Shown here one piece after another: positions 17,970 through 27,346 of a stretch of DNA of 64,000 nucleotides; the stretch's first letter is position 1, and each line of letters starts with the position of its first letter. Source of the stretch: Qingshengfaniella alkalisoli (GTDB lineage: Bacteria; Pseudomonadota; Alphaproteobacteria; Rhodobacterales; Rhodobacteraceae); the NCBI RefSeq assembly GCF_007855645.1, contig NZ_CP042265.1, forward strand, positions 1-64,000, given 5' to 3'. The position numbers and the translations under genes were made by a program. Below the pieces are notes generated by a model. It saw only the letters and a program-made list of their open reading frames with translations. It ran no database searches and was not told the DNA's origin.

Positions 17970-18665
17970 ATGACCGACCCTGTAATGCGCCTTGACCAGG
18001 TGAACCTCGTGCTGAAGGGCCATGCGGGTCCGGTGCATATCCTCCACGACATCAGCCTGACTGTGGCTGCGGGTGATACGGTGGGGCTGATCGGGCCGTC
18101 GGGTTCCGGCAAATCGTCGCTCCTCATGTTGATGGGCGGATTGGAAACCGCCAGTTCGGGCCGTGTCGCGTTGCTCGGGCGGGACCTGACGCGAATGTCC
18201 GAAGATCAGCTCGCCCGGTTTCGCCGTCATCATATGGGCGTTGTGTTCCAGTCTTTCCACCTCATTCCGACGATGACCGCGCTTGAAAACGTGGCAACGC
18301 CGCTTGAACTGGCTGGTGTGTCGGATGCGTTCGCGCGCGCGGCGGCAGAACTGGATGCGGTGGGCCTGTCGCACCGGTCCGGGCACTATCCGGCGCAGCT
18401 GTCGGGAGGCGAGCAACAGCGTGTCGCGCTGGCGCGGGCAGTTGCGCCGCGCCCCGAGATATTGCTGGCCGACGAGCCGACGGGCAATCTGGACGAAGAC
18501 AATGGCCGGACCATCCTGAAGCTGCTTTTCGATCTGCGGGATCGGGACGGTTCAACACTGGTGTTGGTCACGCATGCGGATGAGGTTGTGCGGCGGTGCA
18601 GCCGCGTGATCCGGCTGCGTGACGGACGTTTGTCCGACGATCAACAGGCGCGGGCGGCGGAATGA
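17970..18665 (+). CDS. ybbA: ABC transporter ATPase, YbbA (LolD/MacB type)
   Basis: Cytoplasmic ATPase of a MacB/LolCDE-type system. Walker A GPSGSGKSS (about 42), signature LSGGEQQRVALARA (about 144) and Walker B ILLADEPTGNLD are intact, and GNLD is characteristic of the LolD/MacB class. Its stop overlaps the start of the large permease gene (ATGA), so the two form one transporter. With the divergent TesA-like gene, this is the widespread tesA-ybbAP cluster. The physiological substrate is not settled; such systems usually act by mechanotransmission at the inner membrane. Confidence 0.92.
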   Translation: MTDPVMRLDQVNLVLKGHAGPVHILHDISLTVAAGDTVGLIGPSGSGKSSLLMLMGGLETASSGRVALLGRDLTRMSEDQLARFRRHHMGVVFQSFHLIPTMTALENVATPLELAGVSDAFARAAAELDAVGLSHRSGHYPAQLSGGEQQRVALARAVAPRPEILLADEPTGNLDEDNGRTILKLLFDLRDRDGSTLVLVTHADEVVRRCSRVIRLRDGRLSDDQQARAAE

Positions 18666-21196
18666 AACCGATGGTTGCTGCCCGCATCGCGGCGAGGGAG
18701 CTACGCGGCGGTCGTACCGGCGTTCGCATCTTCGTGCTGTGCCTGATGCTGGGCGTGGCAGCGATTGCCGCCGTCGGCACGCTGCGCGCAGCGATCGAGG
18801 CCGGGTTGGTGCGTGAAGGCGCGGCGCTTTTGGGCGGTGATGCGGAGATGGAGTTTACCTATCGCTTCGCCAATGATGCCGAGCGTGACTGGATGGACAT
18901 GAAAGCCGACCGTGTCTCGGAGATCGCGGATTTCCGGTCGCTCGCGGTGGCAGGAAGTGGAGAGGATGCGCAGCGCGGGCTGACCCAGGTAAAGGCGGTG
19001 GATACGGCCTATCCCCTGGCGGGGTCGGTTGTTCTGGACCCGCCCATGCCGCTGGCAGATGCTTTGAGGGGTGTCGATGGCACACCCGGCGCGGTGATGC
19101 ATACCGCGCTGATCGACCGGATGGGGCTGGGCATTGGCGAAACATTCCGGCTGGGCACGCAGGATTTTGTGCTGAGCGCCGAATTGGTCCTTGAGCCGGA
19201 TGCGGGATCGGCTGGCTTCAGTCTGGGGCCGCGCGCAATTGTCTATCTCGACGATCTTTCGCAAAGTGGTCTGCTAAGCCCCGGCACGCTGTTCGAAAGC
19301 AAATACAGGCTGGATCTACCGCCTGATGCTGATCTTGCCGAGCTGGAAGCGCAGGCCGAGGGCCTGTTCCGCGAGGGCGGATTTCGCTGGCGGGACAGCC
19401 GCGACGGAGCGCCCGGCATACGCGACTTCGTGGAACGCACCAGCGCGTTCCTGGTGCTGGTCGGCCTTGCAGGGCTCGCGGTTGGGGGCGTCGGCATCTC
19501 GGCGTCGGTGAGGGCTTATCTGGACGGCAAGATTGCCACGATCGCGACGCTGAAGACGTTGGGCGCGGAGCGGCGGACGATTTTCGCGGTCTATCTGTTG
19601 CAGATTGCCGTGCTGACTTTGGTTGGGACAGCGCTGGGTCTGGTACTGGGCGCTGGCCTTCCGCTGCTGTTGTCGCCGGTGCTGGAGGCGCGATTGCCAG
19701 TGCCTGCGGAGTTCACGATCTTCCCGGTGCCTTTGTTGAAGGCGGCCGCGTTCGGAGTGCTGACGGCGGCGATCTTTGCGCTTTGGCCGCTGGCGCGAAC
19801 GGATCACATCCGGCCCGCAGACTTGTTCCGCGATGCGGTGAATGACCGGCTGGTTTGGCCGCGCCCGATTTTTCTGGGGTGTCTGGTTGCCTTGGTGGCT
19901 GTGCTGGTGACGCTGGTCATCTTCACGTCGCGGACGGAAACCTTGGCGGCGTGGACGCTGATCAGCCTTGCCGGCGCGATGCTGGTTCTGAGCATTGCAG
20001 CGATGGGGGTACGCCGTGCCGCGCTTTGGTTGTCGGCGCGAGCGGTTCTGCGGGGGCGCCCCGTGTTACGCACAGCTTTTGCGGCGATTGCCGGTCCGGG
20101 CGAGGGGGCAGGGCCTGCCATGATCTCTCTTGGGCTGGGTCTAAGCGTGCTGGCGGCGGTCGGACAAATTAACGCCAATCTCAGATATGCCATCGAAGGC
20201 GAACTGCCGGACATTGCGCCGTCCTATTTCTTCGTCGATATTCAGCCCGATCAGATCGACGGTTATCTGCAACGGGTTGAAGGCGACGCGGGTGTCGCGA
20301 AGGTCGAAACGGCACCGATGCTGCGGGGGGTGATCACTCAGATCAACGGCAGGCCTGCGGTCGACGTGGCGGGCCCGCATTGGGTGCTGCGCGGTGACCG
20401 CGGTGTGACTTATTCCGATATGCCGCCCGACGATACCGTCGTCACAGCGGGCGAATGGTGGCCTGCCGATTACGACGGGCCGCCACAGATCAGCTTTGCC
20501 GCCGATGAAGCGACGGAGATGGGCCTGGTTCTCGGCGACAGCCTGACGGTCAACATTCTGGGGCGTGAGATCACGGGCGAGATCACGAGTTTCCGCGAGG
20601 TCGATTTCTCGACAGCGGGAATAGGCTTTATCCTGTCGATGAATCCCTCTGCGCTGCGCGGTGCGCCGCATTCCTTCATTTCCACGGTCTATGCCGACCG
20701 TGAGGCCGAGGCCGCAATCCTGCGCGATGTCGCGGATACCTATCCGAATGTGACCGGGATACGTGTGCGGGATGCGATCGAGAATGTCTCGGGCCTGCTT
20801 GGTGGACTTGCAACGGTAATATCCTACGGGGCAGGCGTGACCTTGTTGACAGGGTTCGTCGTCTTGATCGGATCGGCGCTGGCGGGTGAACGCAGCCGCA
20901 CCTATGAGGCTGCGATCCTGAAGACGATCGGCGCAACCCGCGGCCAGATACTGACCAGTTTTGCATTGCGATCCAGTGTTCTGGGGATTGCGGCCGGAGC
21001 CTTGGCATTTGCCGCCGGAAGCGCGTCGGCATGGGCCGTGATCACCTATATCATGGACGTGGAGTATGTCCTGTTCATGGCACCTTCGGTCGGGATCGTC
21101 ATGGGCGGATTGTTACTGACGCTTGGTGCTGGCCTTGCATTTGCATGGCGCCCATTGAGTGCGAGACCCGCAAAAATTCTGCGCGCCCGCGAATAA
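18662..21196 (+). CDS. ybbP: FtsX-like ABC permease, YbbP
   Basis: Large permease of 844 residues with duplicated FtsX/MacB_PCD domains. A first membrane helix lies near 20-40 and a periplasmic domain follows. Helices with LVGLAGLAVGGVGISASVRA are near 265, more lie around 310-480, a second periplasmic domain follows, and a final FtsX core begins with SYGAGVTLLTGFVVLIGSAL and a region resembling LKTIGATRGQI. The size and the double FtsX core match YbbP. It is translationally coupled to ybbA. Its role in envelope lipid or lipoprotein handling is inferred from the family. Confidence 0.9.
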   Translation: MKPMVAARIAARELRGGRTGVRIFVLCLMLGVAAIAAVGTLRAAIEAGLVREGAALLGGDAEMEFTYRFANDAERDWMDMKADRVSEIADFRSLAVAGSGEDAQRGLTQVKAVDTAYPLAGSVVLDPPMPLADALRGVDGTPGAVMHTALIDRMGLGIGETFRLGTQDFVLSAELVLEPDAGSAGFSLGPRAIVYLDDLSQSGLLSPGTLFESKYRLDLPPDADLAELEAQAEGLFREGGFRWRDSRDGAPGIRDFVERTSAFLVLVGLAGLAVGGVGISASVRAYLDGKIATIATLKTLGAERRTIFAVYLLQIAVLTLVGTALGLVLGAGLPLLLSPVLEARLPVPAEFTIFPVPLLKAAAFGVLTAAIFALWPLARTDHIRPADLFRDAVNDRLVWPRPIFLGCLVALVAVLVTLVIFTSRTETLAAWTLISLAGAMLVLSIAAMGVRRAALWLSARAVLRGRPVLRTAFAAIAGPGEGAGPAMISLGLGLSVLAAVGQINANLRYAIEGELPDIAPSYFFVDIQPDQIDGYLQRVEGDAGVAKVETAPMLRGVITQINGRPAVDVAGPHWVLRGDRGVTYSDMPPDDTVVTAGEWWPADYDGPPQISFAADEATEMGLVLGDSLTVNILGREITGEITSFREVDFSTAGIGFILSMNPSALRGAPHSFISTVYADREAEAAILRDVADTYPNVTGIRVRDAIENVSGLLGGLATVISYGAGVTLLTGFVVLIGSALAGERSRTYEAAILKTIGATRGQILTSFALRSSVLGIAAGALAFAAGSASAWAVITYIMDVEYVLFMAPSVGIVMGGLLLTLGAGLAFAWRPLSARPAKILRARE

Positions 21197-21302
21197 GATA
21201 CCTGTCTCGCCTGATGGACTACAATGCACAAATTGTGGCCTGAGCCGCGACAATCAATACGCTTTCGCAAAGTATTGACCACGAGTTTAACTAAATAAAT
21301 TG

Positions 21303-21345
21303 ACAAACCGAGGGTTTGTGCGCAACGTTGTTAACGATTTATTAA
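21303..21345. promoter_or_regulatory. Autotransporter promoter region: hairpin and shared motif
   Basis: ACAAACC-GAG-GGTTTGT (21303-21319) is a perfect 7-base stem. GTTAACGATTTATTAA at 21330-21345 matches 13 of 16 bases of a motif at 24625-24640 upstream of the next gene. Both copies sit 20-40 bases before a start codon in AT-rich DNA, so a shared regulator is likely for the two surface-protein genes. Confidence 0.4.
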
Positions 21346-21367
21346 TGTTTATTTAACGAGTTTTCAA

Positions 21368-24300
21368 ATGGGTATTTTATCTATTGATTCCGCACGTGCA
21401 TTTTTTCATGGTGGCCGGCTGACCAAGTACAAGGGGACGGTCGCGAGCATTGCGCCAGCCCTTGGCATCGTCATCGCGGTTTCCCCGACAGCATCACAAG
21501 CCGGAGCCTGCCTCCCCAACGCGACCGAATTTGTGTGCAGTGGCCCATCCGCTGGACCGGGCTTGGATCCCAAGATCGAGGAATCGGCAGATTCCCCGAC
21601 ATTCGTTACCGAGAGCGGGTTCGCAAATGACGTGGACACTGAGACGTCGATCTCGATCACCGCGACCGGGAGCGGCGGCGCGAGCTTCTCGGACGCGTAT
21701 GGCGCTTATGTGAAGGGCGGTGTCGGCGGGCTGTTCATCCGGAACGAAGAGGGCGGCTCTGTCAACGTGGATGTGACGGGCACATTCATCGGCCAGACAA
21801 CTGACAACACATCGACTGAACATGCGGGCATCGGCGTTTACAATGACGCGGCCGGCCAAGACATTACGATTACATCAAGCGGAGAGGCGCGGGGCGGGGC
21901 CCACGGAATCTACGCGAACAACAATGGAAGCGGAAGTATTTCGGTCACCTCGACGGGAGACGCTATCGGAACCGGCGGCTCCTACAGCTATGGCATCCGC
22001 GCACAAGGCGGCGTGACGAGCACTACGATCGACATACAAACAGAAGGACTGTCGTCGGGCGGGGGATATGGCGTGTCGGCCTACAGTTTGGGGTCGGGCG
22101 ACATAACAATAACGACCGACGGGCAGTCCGTATCTTCGGACGGGATGGCGGTCAGGGCGCGCCACGAGGGCGACGGAAATATCTTTATTACAACCAATGC
22201 GGTCAGCACAGGCGGGTCTCAAGGCGTTCGCGCGGAGGCGCGGGGTGACGGAGATATTGTCATCAAGACCAATGCGGATGCGACTAGCTCTGCTTCACTC
22301 AGCGCAACCGACGCAAGCATCGGCATCTATGGTTACAGCACCGGGCTTGGATCAATCTCAGTTACGCAGACTGGTTCGACGACAACAGCGAGCGGTGCGG
22401 AGTTCGGTATCTATGCCGGCAACCAGGGCGGCGGTCATATCAGCATTTCCGCAGAGGGAGAGGTCGAGGCGACGGACCCGGCATCCGGCATCGGCATATA
22501 CGCCCAGAACCAGGATATGGATGGCGATGTTTCCGTGGCCGTGAGCGGAGCGGTTTCAGGTATCTCCGGGGTTCAACTAACCAATCTCGGGACGGGTGAC
22601 GGGCGTGTTGACCTGTCTGGCACGGCAACAGGAAGCGGAGGCACCGCGCTCGATTTCCTGAATGTGAGCGGGAAAAGCCATTTGGTTTTGCGCGATGGGT
22701 GGATGCTTGACGGACAGGCCCTGGCGCAGCTTGGAGACACCGACGACCTACTGGAAATAACCGGTCCCGACGATTCCAGTATAGACCTGTCAATGCTCGG
22801 CGACGATATGGCGTCGAGCGGCATCATCGGTTTCGAGAATTTTCTGAAATCCGGTGATGTGGTGTGGACCGCGACGGGCACCCAAACCGGCGGTGGTTTC
22901 CTGACGGGTCAGATTGCTGCCGGGGAACTCATTCTGGATGATGCCACGCTCCTGATGGATGCCGAGGCTACACCGTTTGAGGTCGCTGCCGGGGCGATCT
23001 TGCGGGCCACGGGGGAATCCCGGATCAGCGGCAGCTTGCACAATGGCGGTACGGTCACCATGCAGGATCGCACGCCGGGCGATCGGTTGTTCGTCGACGG
23101 TGATTACAGCGCGGGGTCCGCGCTGAATGTCGATGCGGTGCTGGGCGATGATAGCTCGGCGTCGGATATTCTTGACGTTGCCGGTAACACCAGTGGGACA
23201 ACGGATGTTTTTGTCACCAACAACGGTGGTGTGGGGGCGTTGACTCAACAGGGTATCCCCGTTGTGCTGGTTGCCGGGCAGTCTGATGGCGAGTTCCTGC
23301 TGGGAGCGGGAGATTATCAGGATTCGGGTGAAAACGTGCTCGTTGCGGGCGCGTTCAGCTATCGTTTGATGCAAAACGATGATGGTGGCTGGTACCTTAA
23401 ATCGGCCGCGACTCCGCTATCTTCGCCGCCCCTCCCGACACCGACAGATGACACTCCTGACAATAAGCCAGATGACACTCCTGACGATAAGCCAGATGAC
23501 ACCCCCGACGATAAGCCAGACGATCGAGGCACACCGGGTGGCAGCGTAGGGGGGACGCCACCGCCGCCCGAGTTCCAGCCGGGCGCGCCGGTTTACGAGG
23601 TCTATCCGCAGGTGCTGTGGGCGCTGAATGACCTGCCAACGCTCTACCAGCGCGTTGGTGCGCGGCATGAGAGCCAGTTCGGTCTAGGGCCGGCTGAACT
23701 GACTGGAAGTGACTTTGCGGATAAGGTTTGGGTGCGCCTGGAAGGTGAACATCTGGACCTGGAGCCCGACGATTCAACAACATTGACAGAATTCGACATT
23801 GACACCACCAAGCTGCAATTCGGGGCCGATTTCGCGTCCGACGAGAATTCCGAGGTCGTGTTTGTTCTGGGTGTAAACGGCTATGTGGGTCAGGCCTTTG
23901 CAGATACAAAGTCCAGCTATGGCGATGGCAGCATTGATGCGACGGGCTACGGAATCGGAATAACCGGGACGTGGTATGGTGACGCTGGTGGTTATATCGA
24001 CCTGCAAGGCCAGTACAGCGTGTTCGACAGTGAACTGAAGTCGGATGTCGTAGGGTCTCTGAGTTCAGACTCTGACGGTGAGGGCTATGCAGTCTCGATC
24101 GAGGCAGGCAAGCTTCTCTCTGATCTGAATTGGACCGGCGAATGGGATCTGACCCCTCAAGCTCAGTTGATCTATGCGCGTGCTAGTTTTGACGACTTCG
24201 AAGGTCCGTTTGGTGAAACAGTCAGTACAAACCAGACCGATAGCTTGAGATTGCGTCTCGGGACTTCGATTGACCGTGTCCGTCAGGCCGAGAACGGGGA

Positions 24301-24553
24301 AGACTGGTCGCATTATTACGGGCTGGCCAATCTGTACTACGAGTTCCTGGATAGGCCGGGCGTCATCGTTGATGGCATCGAGTTGATTGGCGAGGCTGAT
24401 CGGCTCTGGGGTGAGCTTGCTCTGGGCGGCAATTATGCCTGGGATGACGGCCGTTACGCGATCTATGGCGAGGCTGGGTTCGGCATGGGGCTCGACAACC
24501 CAGCCGATCAGTTCAGCGTTCAAGCGACGCTGGGCTTCCGGATGCGGTGGTGA
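21368..24553 (+). CDS. Autotransporter with beta-barrel domain
   Basis: Type V secreted surface protein of 1061 residues. An extended signal sequence (cleavage after ASQAG, about residue 47) is followed by a repetitive glycine-, serine- and threonine-rich beta-helix-like passenger (to about 680) with recurring ITTDG/ISVTSTG-type strands. An acidic linker with TPDDKPDD repeats (about 693-720) connects to a C-terminal autotransporter barrel of roughly 280 residues that ends in RMRW, an aromatic terminal residue as outer-membrane barrels require. No protease or adhesin motif is evident, so function is unknown. It is followed by a VPLPA-CTERM-like protein whose promoter carries a similar motif. 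Confidence 0.88.
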   Translation: MGILSIDSARAFFHGGRLTKYKGTVASIAPALGIVIAVSPTASQAGACLPNATEFVCSGPSAGPGLDPKIEESADSPTFVTESGFANDVDTETSISITATGSGGASFSDAYGAYVKGGVGGLFIRNEEGGSVNVDVTGTFIGQTTDNTSTEHAGIGVYNDAAGQDITITSSGEARGGAHGIYANNNGSGSISVTSTGDAIGTGGSYSYGIRAQGGVTSTTIDIQTEGLSSGGGYGVSAYSLGSGDITITTDGQSVSSDGMAVRARHEGDGNIFITTNAVSTGGSQGVRAEARGDGDIVIKTNADATSSASLSATDASIGIYGYSTGLGSISVTQTGSTTTASGAEFGIYAGNQGGGHISISAEGEVEATDPASGIGIYAQNQDMDGDVSVAVSGAVSGISGVQLTNLGTGDGRVDLSGTATGSGGTALDFLNVSGKSHLVLRDGWMLDGQALAQLGDTDDLLEITGPDDSSIDLSMLGDDMASSGIIGFENFLKSGDVVWTATGTQTGGGFLTGQIAAGELILDDATLLMDAEATPFEVAAGAILRATGESRISGSLHNGGTVTMQDRTPGDRLFVDGDYSAGSALNVDAVLGDDSSASDILDVAGNTSGTTDVFVTNNGGVGALTQQGIPVVLVAGQSDGEFLLGAGDYQDSGENVLVAGAFSYRLMQNDDGGWYLKSAATPLSSPPLPTPTDDTPDNKPDDTPDDKPDDTPDDKPDDRGTPGGSVGGTPPPPEFQPGAPVYEVYPQVLWALNDLPTLYQRVGARHESQFGLGPAELTGSDFADKVWVRLEGEHLDLEPDDSTTLTEFDIDTTKLQFGADFASDENSEVVFVLGVNGYVGQAFADTKSSYGDGSIDATGYGIGITGTWYGDAGGYIDLQGQYSVFDSELKSDVVGSLSSDSDGEGYAVSIEAGKLLSDLNWTGEWDLTPQAQLIYARASFDDFEGPFGETVSTNQTDSLRLRLGTSIDRVRQAENGEDWSHYYGLANLYYEFLDRPGVIVDGIELIGEADRLWGELALGGNYAWDDGRYAIYGEAGFGMGLDNPADQFSVQATLGFRMRW
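23446..23517 (+). repeat. Three 24-bp tandem repeats in the autotransporter linker
   Basis: Units at 23446-23469, 23470-23493 and 23494-23517 are near identical (AGATGACACTCCTGACGATA-type) and encode an acidic DDTPDDKP octapeptide linker. Repeats of this kind change in number by replication slippage, always in frame here, so linker length may vary between strains. Confidence 0.85.
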
Positions 24554-24624
24554 GGTTCTAGCGATTTTGAAATGAGGGGCATGGATTGACTCCATACTTG
24601 CCTCAACGTCAAGAAAAAGTTATT

Positions 24625-24640
24625 ATTAACGAATTGTTAA
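24625..24640. promoter_or_regulatory. Second copy of the shared promoter motif
   Basis: ATTAACGAATTGTTAA resembles the 21330-21345 motif at 13 of 16 bases and lies 21 bases before the start of the VPLPA-CTERM-like gene. It is itself largely palindromic (TTAAC...GTTAA). Confidence 0.4.
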
Positions 24641-24660
24641 GGTTTTTGTGAGTGAGTGAT

Positions 24661-25338
24661 ATGTCGATTCGATTTGGATTATTGTTTTCTGCTGCTCTGT
24701 TTGCTTCGCCGTTCGCGGCAGGTGTTGCAGACGCTGCCATTGTTAGTTTTTCAGGACCGAATTCATCGTTGAATGTGGCCCCGGAAATTATTGACGCGCC
24801 AGACAAGGCTCTGGACTCGGAGATCACCAATAAAGGTGCTCAGGCTTTCAACGAACGTCAGTTTGTGACTTTAACCGACGATGTCCTTGTCGATGGAGGT
24901 TCCATTGCGGCGGGCTCCCGCGTCGACAGCCACATGATTTTCTTCAATCTGAGTAATGCGGATAGTGGCATCAGCCGTACGCATGGGTCTTCGAACAACA
25001 AGGATTTGGCGCTGAAGATCACCTTCACTGGTGATATTCTGGGAATTATGACGGATTCTGATGGCGCGCTCGAATACGCGTCAACGGGCCAGTTGGGATC
25101 TCCAACGACCGAGTATCCCGCAGGGACATTCGCCCGCCGCGGACTGGAAAGCGGGACGCCAGACAAGATTTGGGGCTTCGAGGGTAATACCCTGTGGTTC
25201 AGCATGCACGTGAAACAGCCGGGCGACTGGATCCGTGTAGTAACGGCGTCGGTCCCCGTTCCTGCCGCTGGCTGGCTGTTCATGGCAGCGCTGGGTGGTC
25301 TAGGTGCGCTCCGCGTGGGCCGCAAGTCGAACGGGTAG
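24661..25338 (+). CDS. Secreted protein with VPLPA-CTERM-like sorting signal
   Basis: A 225-residue exported protein. An N-terminal signal peptide (FGLLFSAALFASPFAAGVADA) and a C-terminal tripartite tail, VPVPAAGWLFMAALGGLGAL then a basic RVGRKSNG end, match the VPLPA-CTERM type of exosortase sorting signal, recognised in related bacteria by XrtD-like exosortases. The first position is V-P-V-P rather than V-P-L-P. The middle has no family I recognise. The ATG at 24661 is preferred over a GTG three codons earlier. No exosortase gene is in the window, so processing would depend on another replicon. Confidence 0.8.
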   Translation: MSIRFGLLFSAALFASPFAAGVADAAIVSFSGPNSSLNVAPEIIDAPDKALDSEITNKGAQAFNERQFVTLTDDVLVDGGSIAAGSRVDSHMIFFNLSNADSGISRTHGSSNNKDLALKITFTGDILGIMTDSDGALEYASTGQLGSPTTEYPAGTFARRGLESGTPDKIWGFEGNTLWFSMHVKQPGDWIRVVTASVPVPAAGWLFMAALGGLGALRVGRKSNG

Positions 25339-25374
25339 ATCGACCGGGCAGAACTGCGTCGCGCTGATGTTGCT

Positions 25375-25506
25375 ATGGTGACCGCGAAAGCCAGAGAAAA
25401 ATGCGTGAAATGTCGCCTATACGACAGATTCGAAGCAACGCTCAAAGTACTCCATGACGTGTTAATTCAGGGTATTGTGTACGAGTATCTAAGGGGGTGG
25501 CGGTAA
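25375..25506 (+). CDS. Possible 43-residue small protein with a CxxC motif
   Basis: An open frame beginning MVTAKAREKCVKCRLYDRFE and ending in EYLRGWR runs between the CTERM gene and a strong terminator. The composition is protein-like (CVKC knuckle, amphipathic stretch around LKVLHDVLIQGIVYEYL), but no ribosome site is convincing and the stop falls inside the terminator stem. It could be chance, a remnant, or a real small protein. Confidence 0.25.
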   Translation: MVTAKAREKCVKCRLYDRFEATLKVLHDVLIQGIVYEYLRGWR

Positions 25507-25526
25507 GCGCGGCCCCCTTATTTTTT
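25490..25526 (+). terminator. Strong intrinsic terminator
   Basis: TAAGGGGG (25490-25497) pairs perfectly with CCCCCTTA (25513-25520) and is followed at once by six T residues (25521-25526). It would end a plus-strand transcript coming from the CTERM gene or from something initiated in the 150 bases before it. Confidence 0.8.
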
Positions 25527-26126
25527 GGCTGTCCAAGAAGGGGCGGGACCGAGCCGATATTTGGTTGCCCGCTGGTGCCTCGCCATTGGTTCATTTTGCG
25601 TGTTGTCCGTACCTGTAAAAATTTGGCCAGTCGTACAACAATGGGCCTTGGTTCATGATCGCATTCTGACGGCCAGCCAGAGGCGCGGTCCCAAGAAGCC
25701 GCGCACGGCGCCATTGGCGCAACGTAGCGCGGCTGGTGGCGGTCGCCGTCTTCTTCGCTTTGGTTCGTACGACTCGGTGCATGGAGCGAGAAGTGGAAGC
25801 ACGGACCGCAGCGGTAAAAGCGAGCGTTCGCGGCCGTGCGAAGTCCATCTGTTTGGATACCCAGAGGGGGATTGGGATATGCGTTCCGGACGGATTGCGC
25901 TCGAGATATCGAAACTGTGCGAGGGCAGCTACCTTACACGTTTTCTTGAGCCACGTCGGTTGACCCAGAAGGCTCTCATAGCCAGCGTGCTATGCCGAAA
26001 CCTTTCGCGACAAGCGGTCGCTACTTAGTGCGAACCCGGCTTGTGCCGTAAATGTCGTAACCCGTTACCACCAATGATCGAACGACAGCCCTGATACTCA
26101 TCAGGCCATAGCCAGAGGAGGACATA
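25527..26126. other. 600-base region without a convincing gene
   Basis: Several short ORFs overlap here on both strands (for example 167 codons from 25525, plus strand), but none has family features, and the arginine- and serine-rich translations look like out-of-frame GC-rich DNA. The final bases carry AGGAGG before the PfpI start. The region may be a decayed gene or an insertion point. Confidence 0.5.
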
Positions 26127-26684
26127 ATGGCGAAGATCTTGATGATTACGGGAGACTATACCGAAGACTATGAAACTATGGTGCCATTTCAGACGTTGCT
26201 GGCCTGTGGCCATTCGGTGGATGCCGTCTGCCCGAACAAGGCGGCGGGCGAGACGGTACCGACGGCCATTCATGATTTCGAAGGCGCGCAGACCTATTCC
26301 GAGAAACCTGGCCACAATTTTACCCTGAACGCGACATTTTCAGACGTGGTGCCCGATAGCTACGATGCATTGGTAATACCCGGTGGGCGCGCGCCGGAAT
26401 ACCTGCGCCTCAATGAAGAGGTTCTGAACATGGTTCGGCATTTTTTCGAGGCAAGCAAACCCGTCGCTGCAATCTGCCATGGTGCGCAGATACTGACGGC
26501 AGCTGGTGTGTTGAAGGGGCGCAAATGCTCTGCCTACCCGGCCTGCGCCCCCGAGGTTCGCGCGAGCGGTGGCACCTATGCCGAGATTGAGGTGACAGAC
26601 GCTGTAACCGATGGCAAACTGGTGACGGCACCCGCTTGGCCGGCGCATCCGGCTTGGCTGAGCCAGTTTATGGCGCTGCTGTAG
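26127..26684 (+). CDS. DJ-1/PfpI family protein
   Basis: Cytoplasmic class I glutamine amidotransferase-like protein of 185 residues. The nucleophile elbow is AICHGAQ (cysteine near 116), with an acidic residue in the early DYTEDYE segment as in PfpI/YhbO proteins, and [11 protein letters not shown] matches the family. These proteins act as glyoxalases, deglycases or stress-response peptidases. AGGAGG lies just upstream of the ATG. The next gene, a ribbon-helix-helix protein, follows after 20 bases and is probably co-transcribed. Confidence 0.87.
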   Translation: MAKILMITGDYTEDYETMVPFQTLLACGHSVDAVCPNKAAGETVPTAIHDFEGAQTYSEKPGHNFTLNATFSDVVPDSYDALVIPGGRAPEYLRLNEEVLNMVRHFFEASKPVAAICHGAQILTAAGVLKGRKCSAYPACAPEVRASGGTYAEIEVTDAVTDGKLVTAPAWPAHPAWLSQFMALL

Positions 26685-26704
26685 TAAGACAGGGAAAAGA
26701 GGCA

Positions 26705-27109
26705 ATGTGCAGATTATTCATCGGCGCCGATCAGAAATTGTGGGCGAGCCGCACAAAGTCTCTGCGGATTGACGGCGTGGCAACGTCGATCCGAATGGAG
26801 AAGTATTTCTGGGCCACGTTGGAAGAAATCGCCGTGCGTGACGACATGACTGTGAACCAGTTGATCACGAAGCTGTATTTAGAGGCGATGGATGCCGATC
26901 ATGATCTGGGAAATTTCACCTCTTTTCTCCGCGTCTGTTGTGCGCGCTATTTGGGGCTCATCGCTGCACGCGAGATATCGGATGATCTTCTGACCCCGTT
27001 GAGCGTTCCCGATCCGGACGCGATTGCTATTCTTGACCGTGAACAGAAGCGGCAGTCCGGATCGGTGAGGGCCTCCAACAGCGCGCCTAAGGCGACCGTC
27101 TTTAATTGA
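26705..27109 (+). CDS. Ribbon-helix-helix domain protein
   Basis: A 134-residue protein with a predicted ribbon-helix-helix fold in the middle: KSLRIDGVATSIRMEKYFW forms the strand, then TLEEIAVRDDMTVNQLITKLY the two helices. This matches the RHH_4-type family common in alphaproteobacteria. Start at 26705 has AGAGG upstream. It is likely a DNA-binding regulator, perhaps of the preceding pfpI-like gene, but no operator was identified. The C-terminal 30 residues are polar and variable. Confidence 0.75.
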   Translation: MCRLFIGADQKLWASRTKSLRIDGVATSIRMEKYFWATLEEIAVRDDMTVNQLITKLYLEAMDADHDLGNFTSFLRVCCARYLGLIAAREISDDLLTPLSVPDPDAIAILDREQKRQSGSVRASNSAPKATVFN

Positions 27110-27346
27110 TTGCGGTACATTCGAATGAAAACAACGCGTGCGCTGGCCCCGTTGCAGCAAGCTGTTCGGCATCGGAAAGCGTCAAGATGTCTCGACTGAA
27201 CTATCGCGACTTTTGGTGCATTGACATCTTCAGAACCTGAGAAGGCGTGTCTGCCACATGGGCGATTAATCGTGAAAGGAATGATTGAATACGCCGAAGG
27301 CAGTCGCCTACAGATGTGAAAACAACCGGGAACCGGATTGCTCCTC

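Noticed and set aside
23446-23517. CRISPR-like tandem repeats
   Set aside because: The units are contiguous without spacers, in frame with the autotransporter, and code for its linker.
25525-26028. A 167-codon plus-strand ORF before pfpI
   Set aside because: The arginine-rich, domain-free translation has no ribosome site and starts inside the terminator T-run, so it is probably noise.
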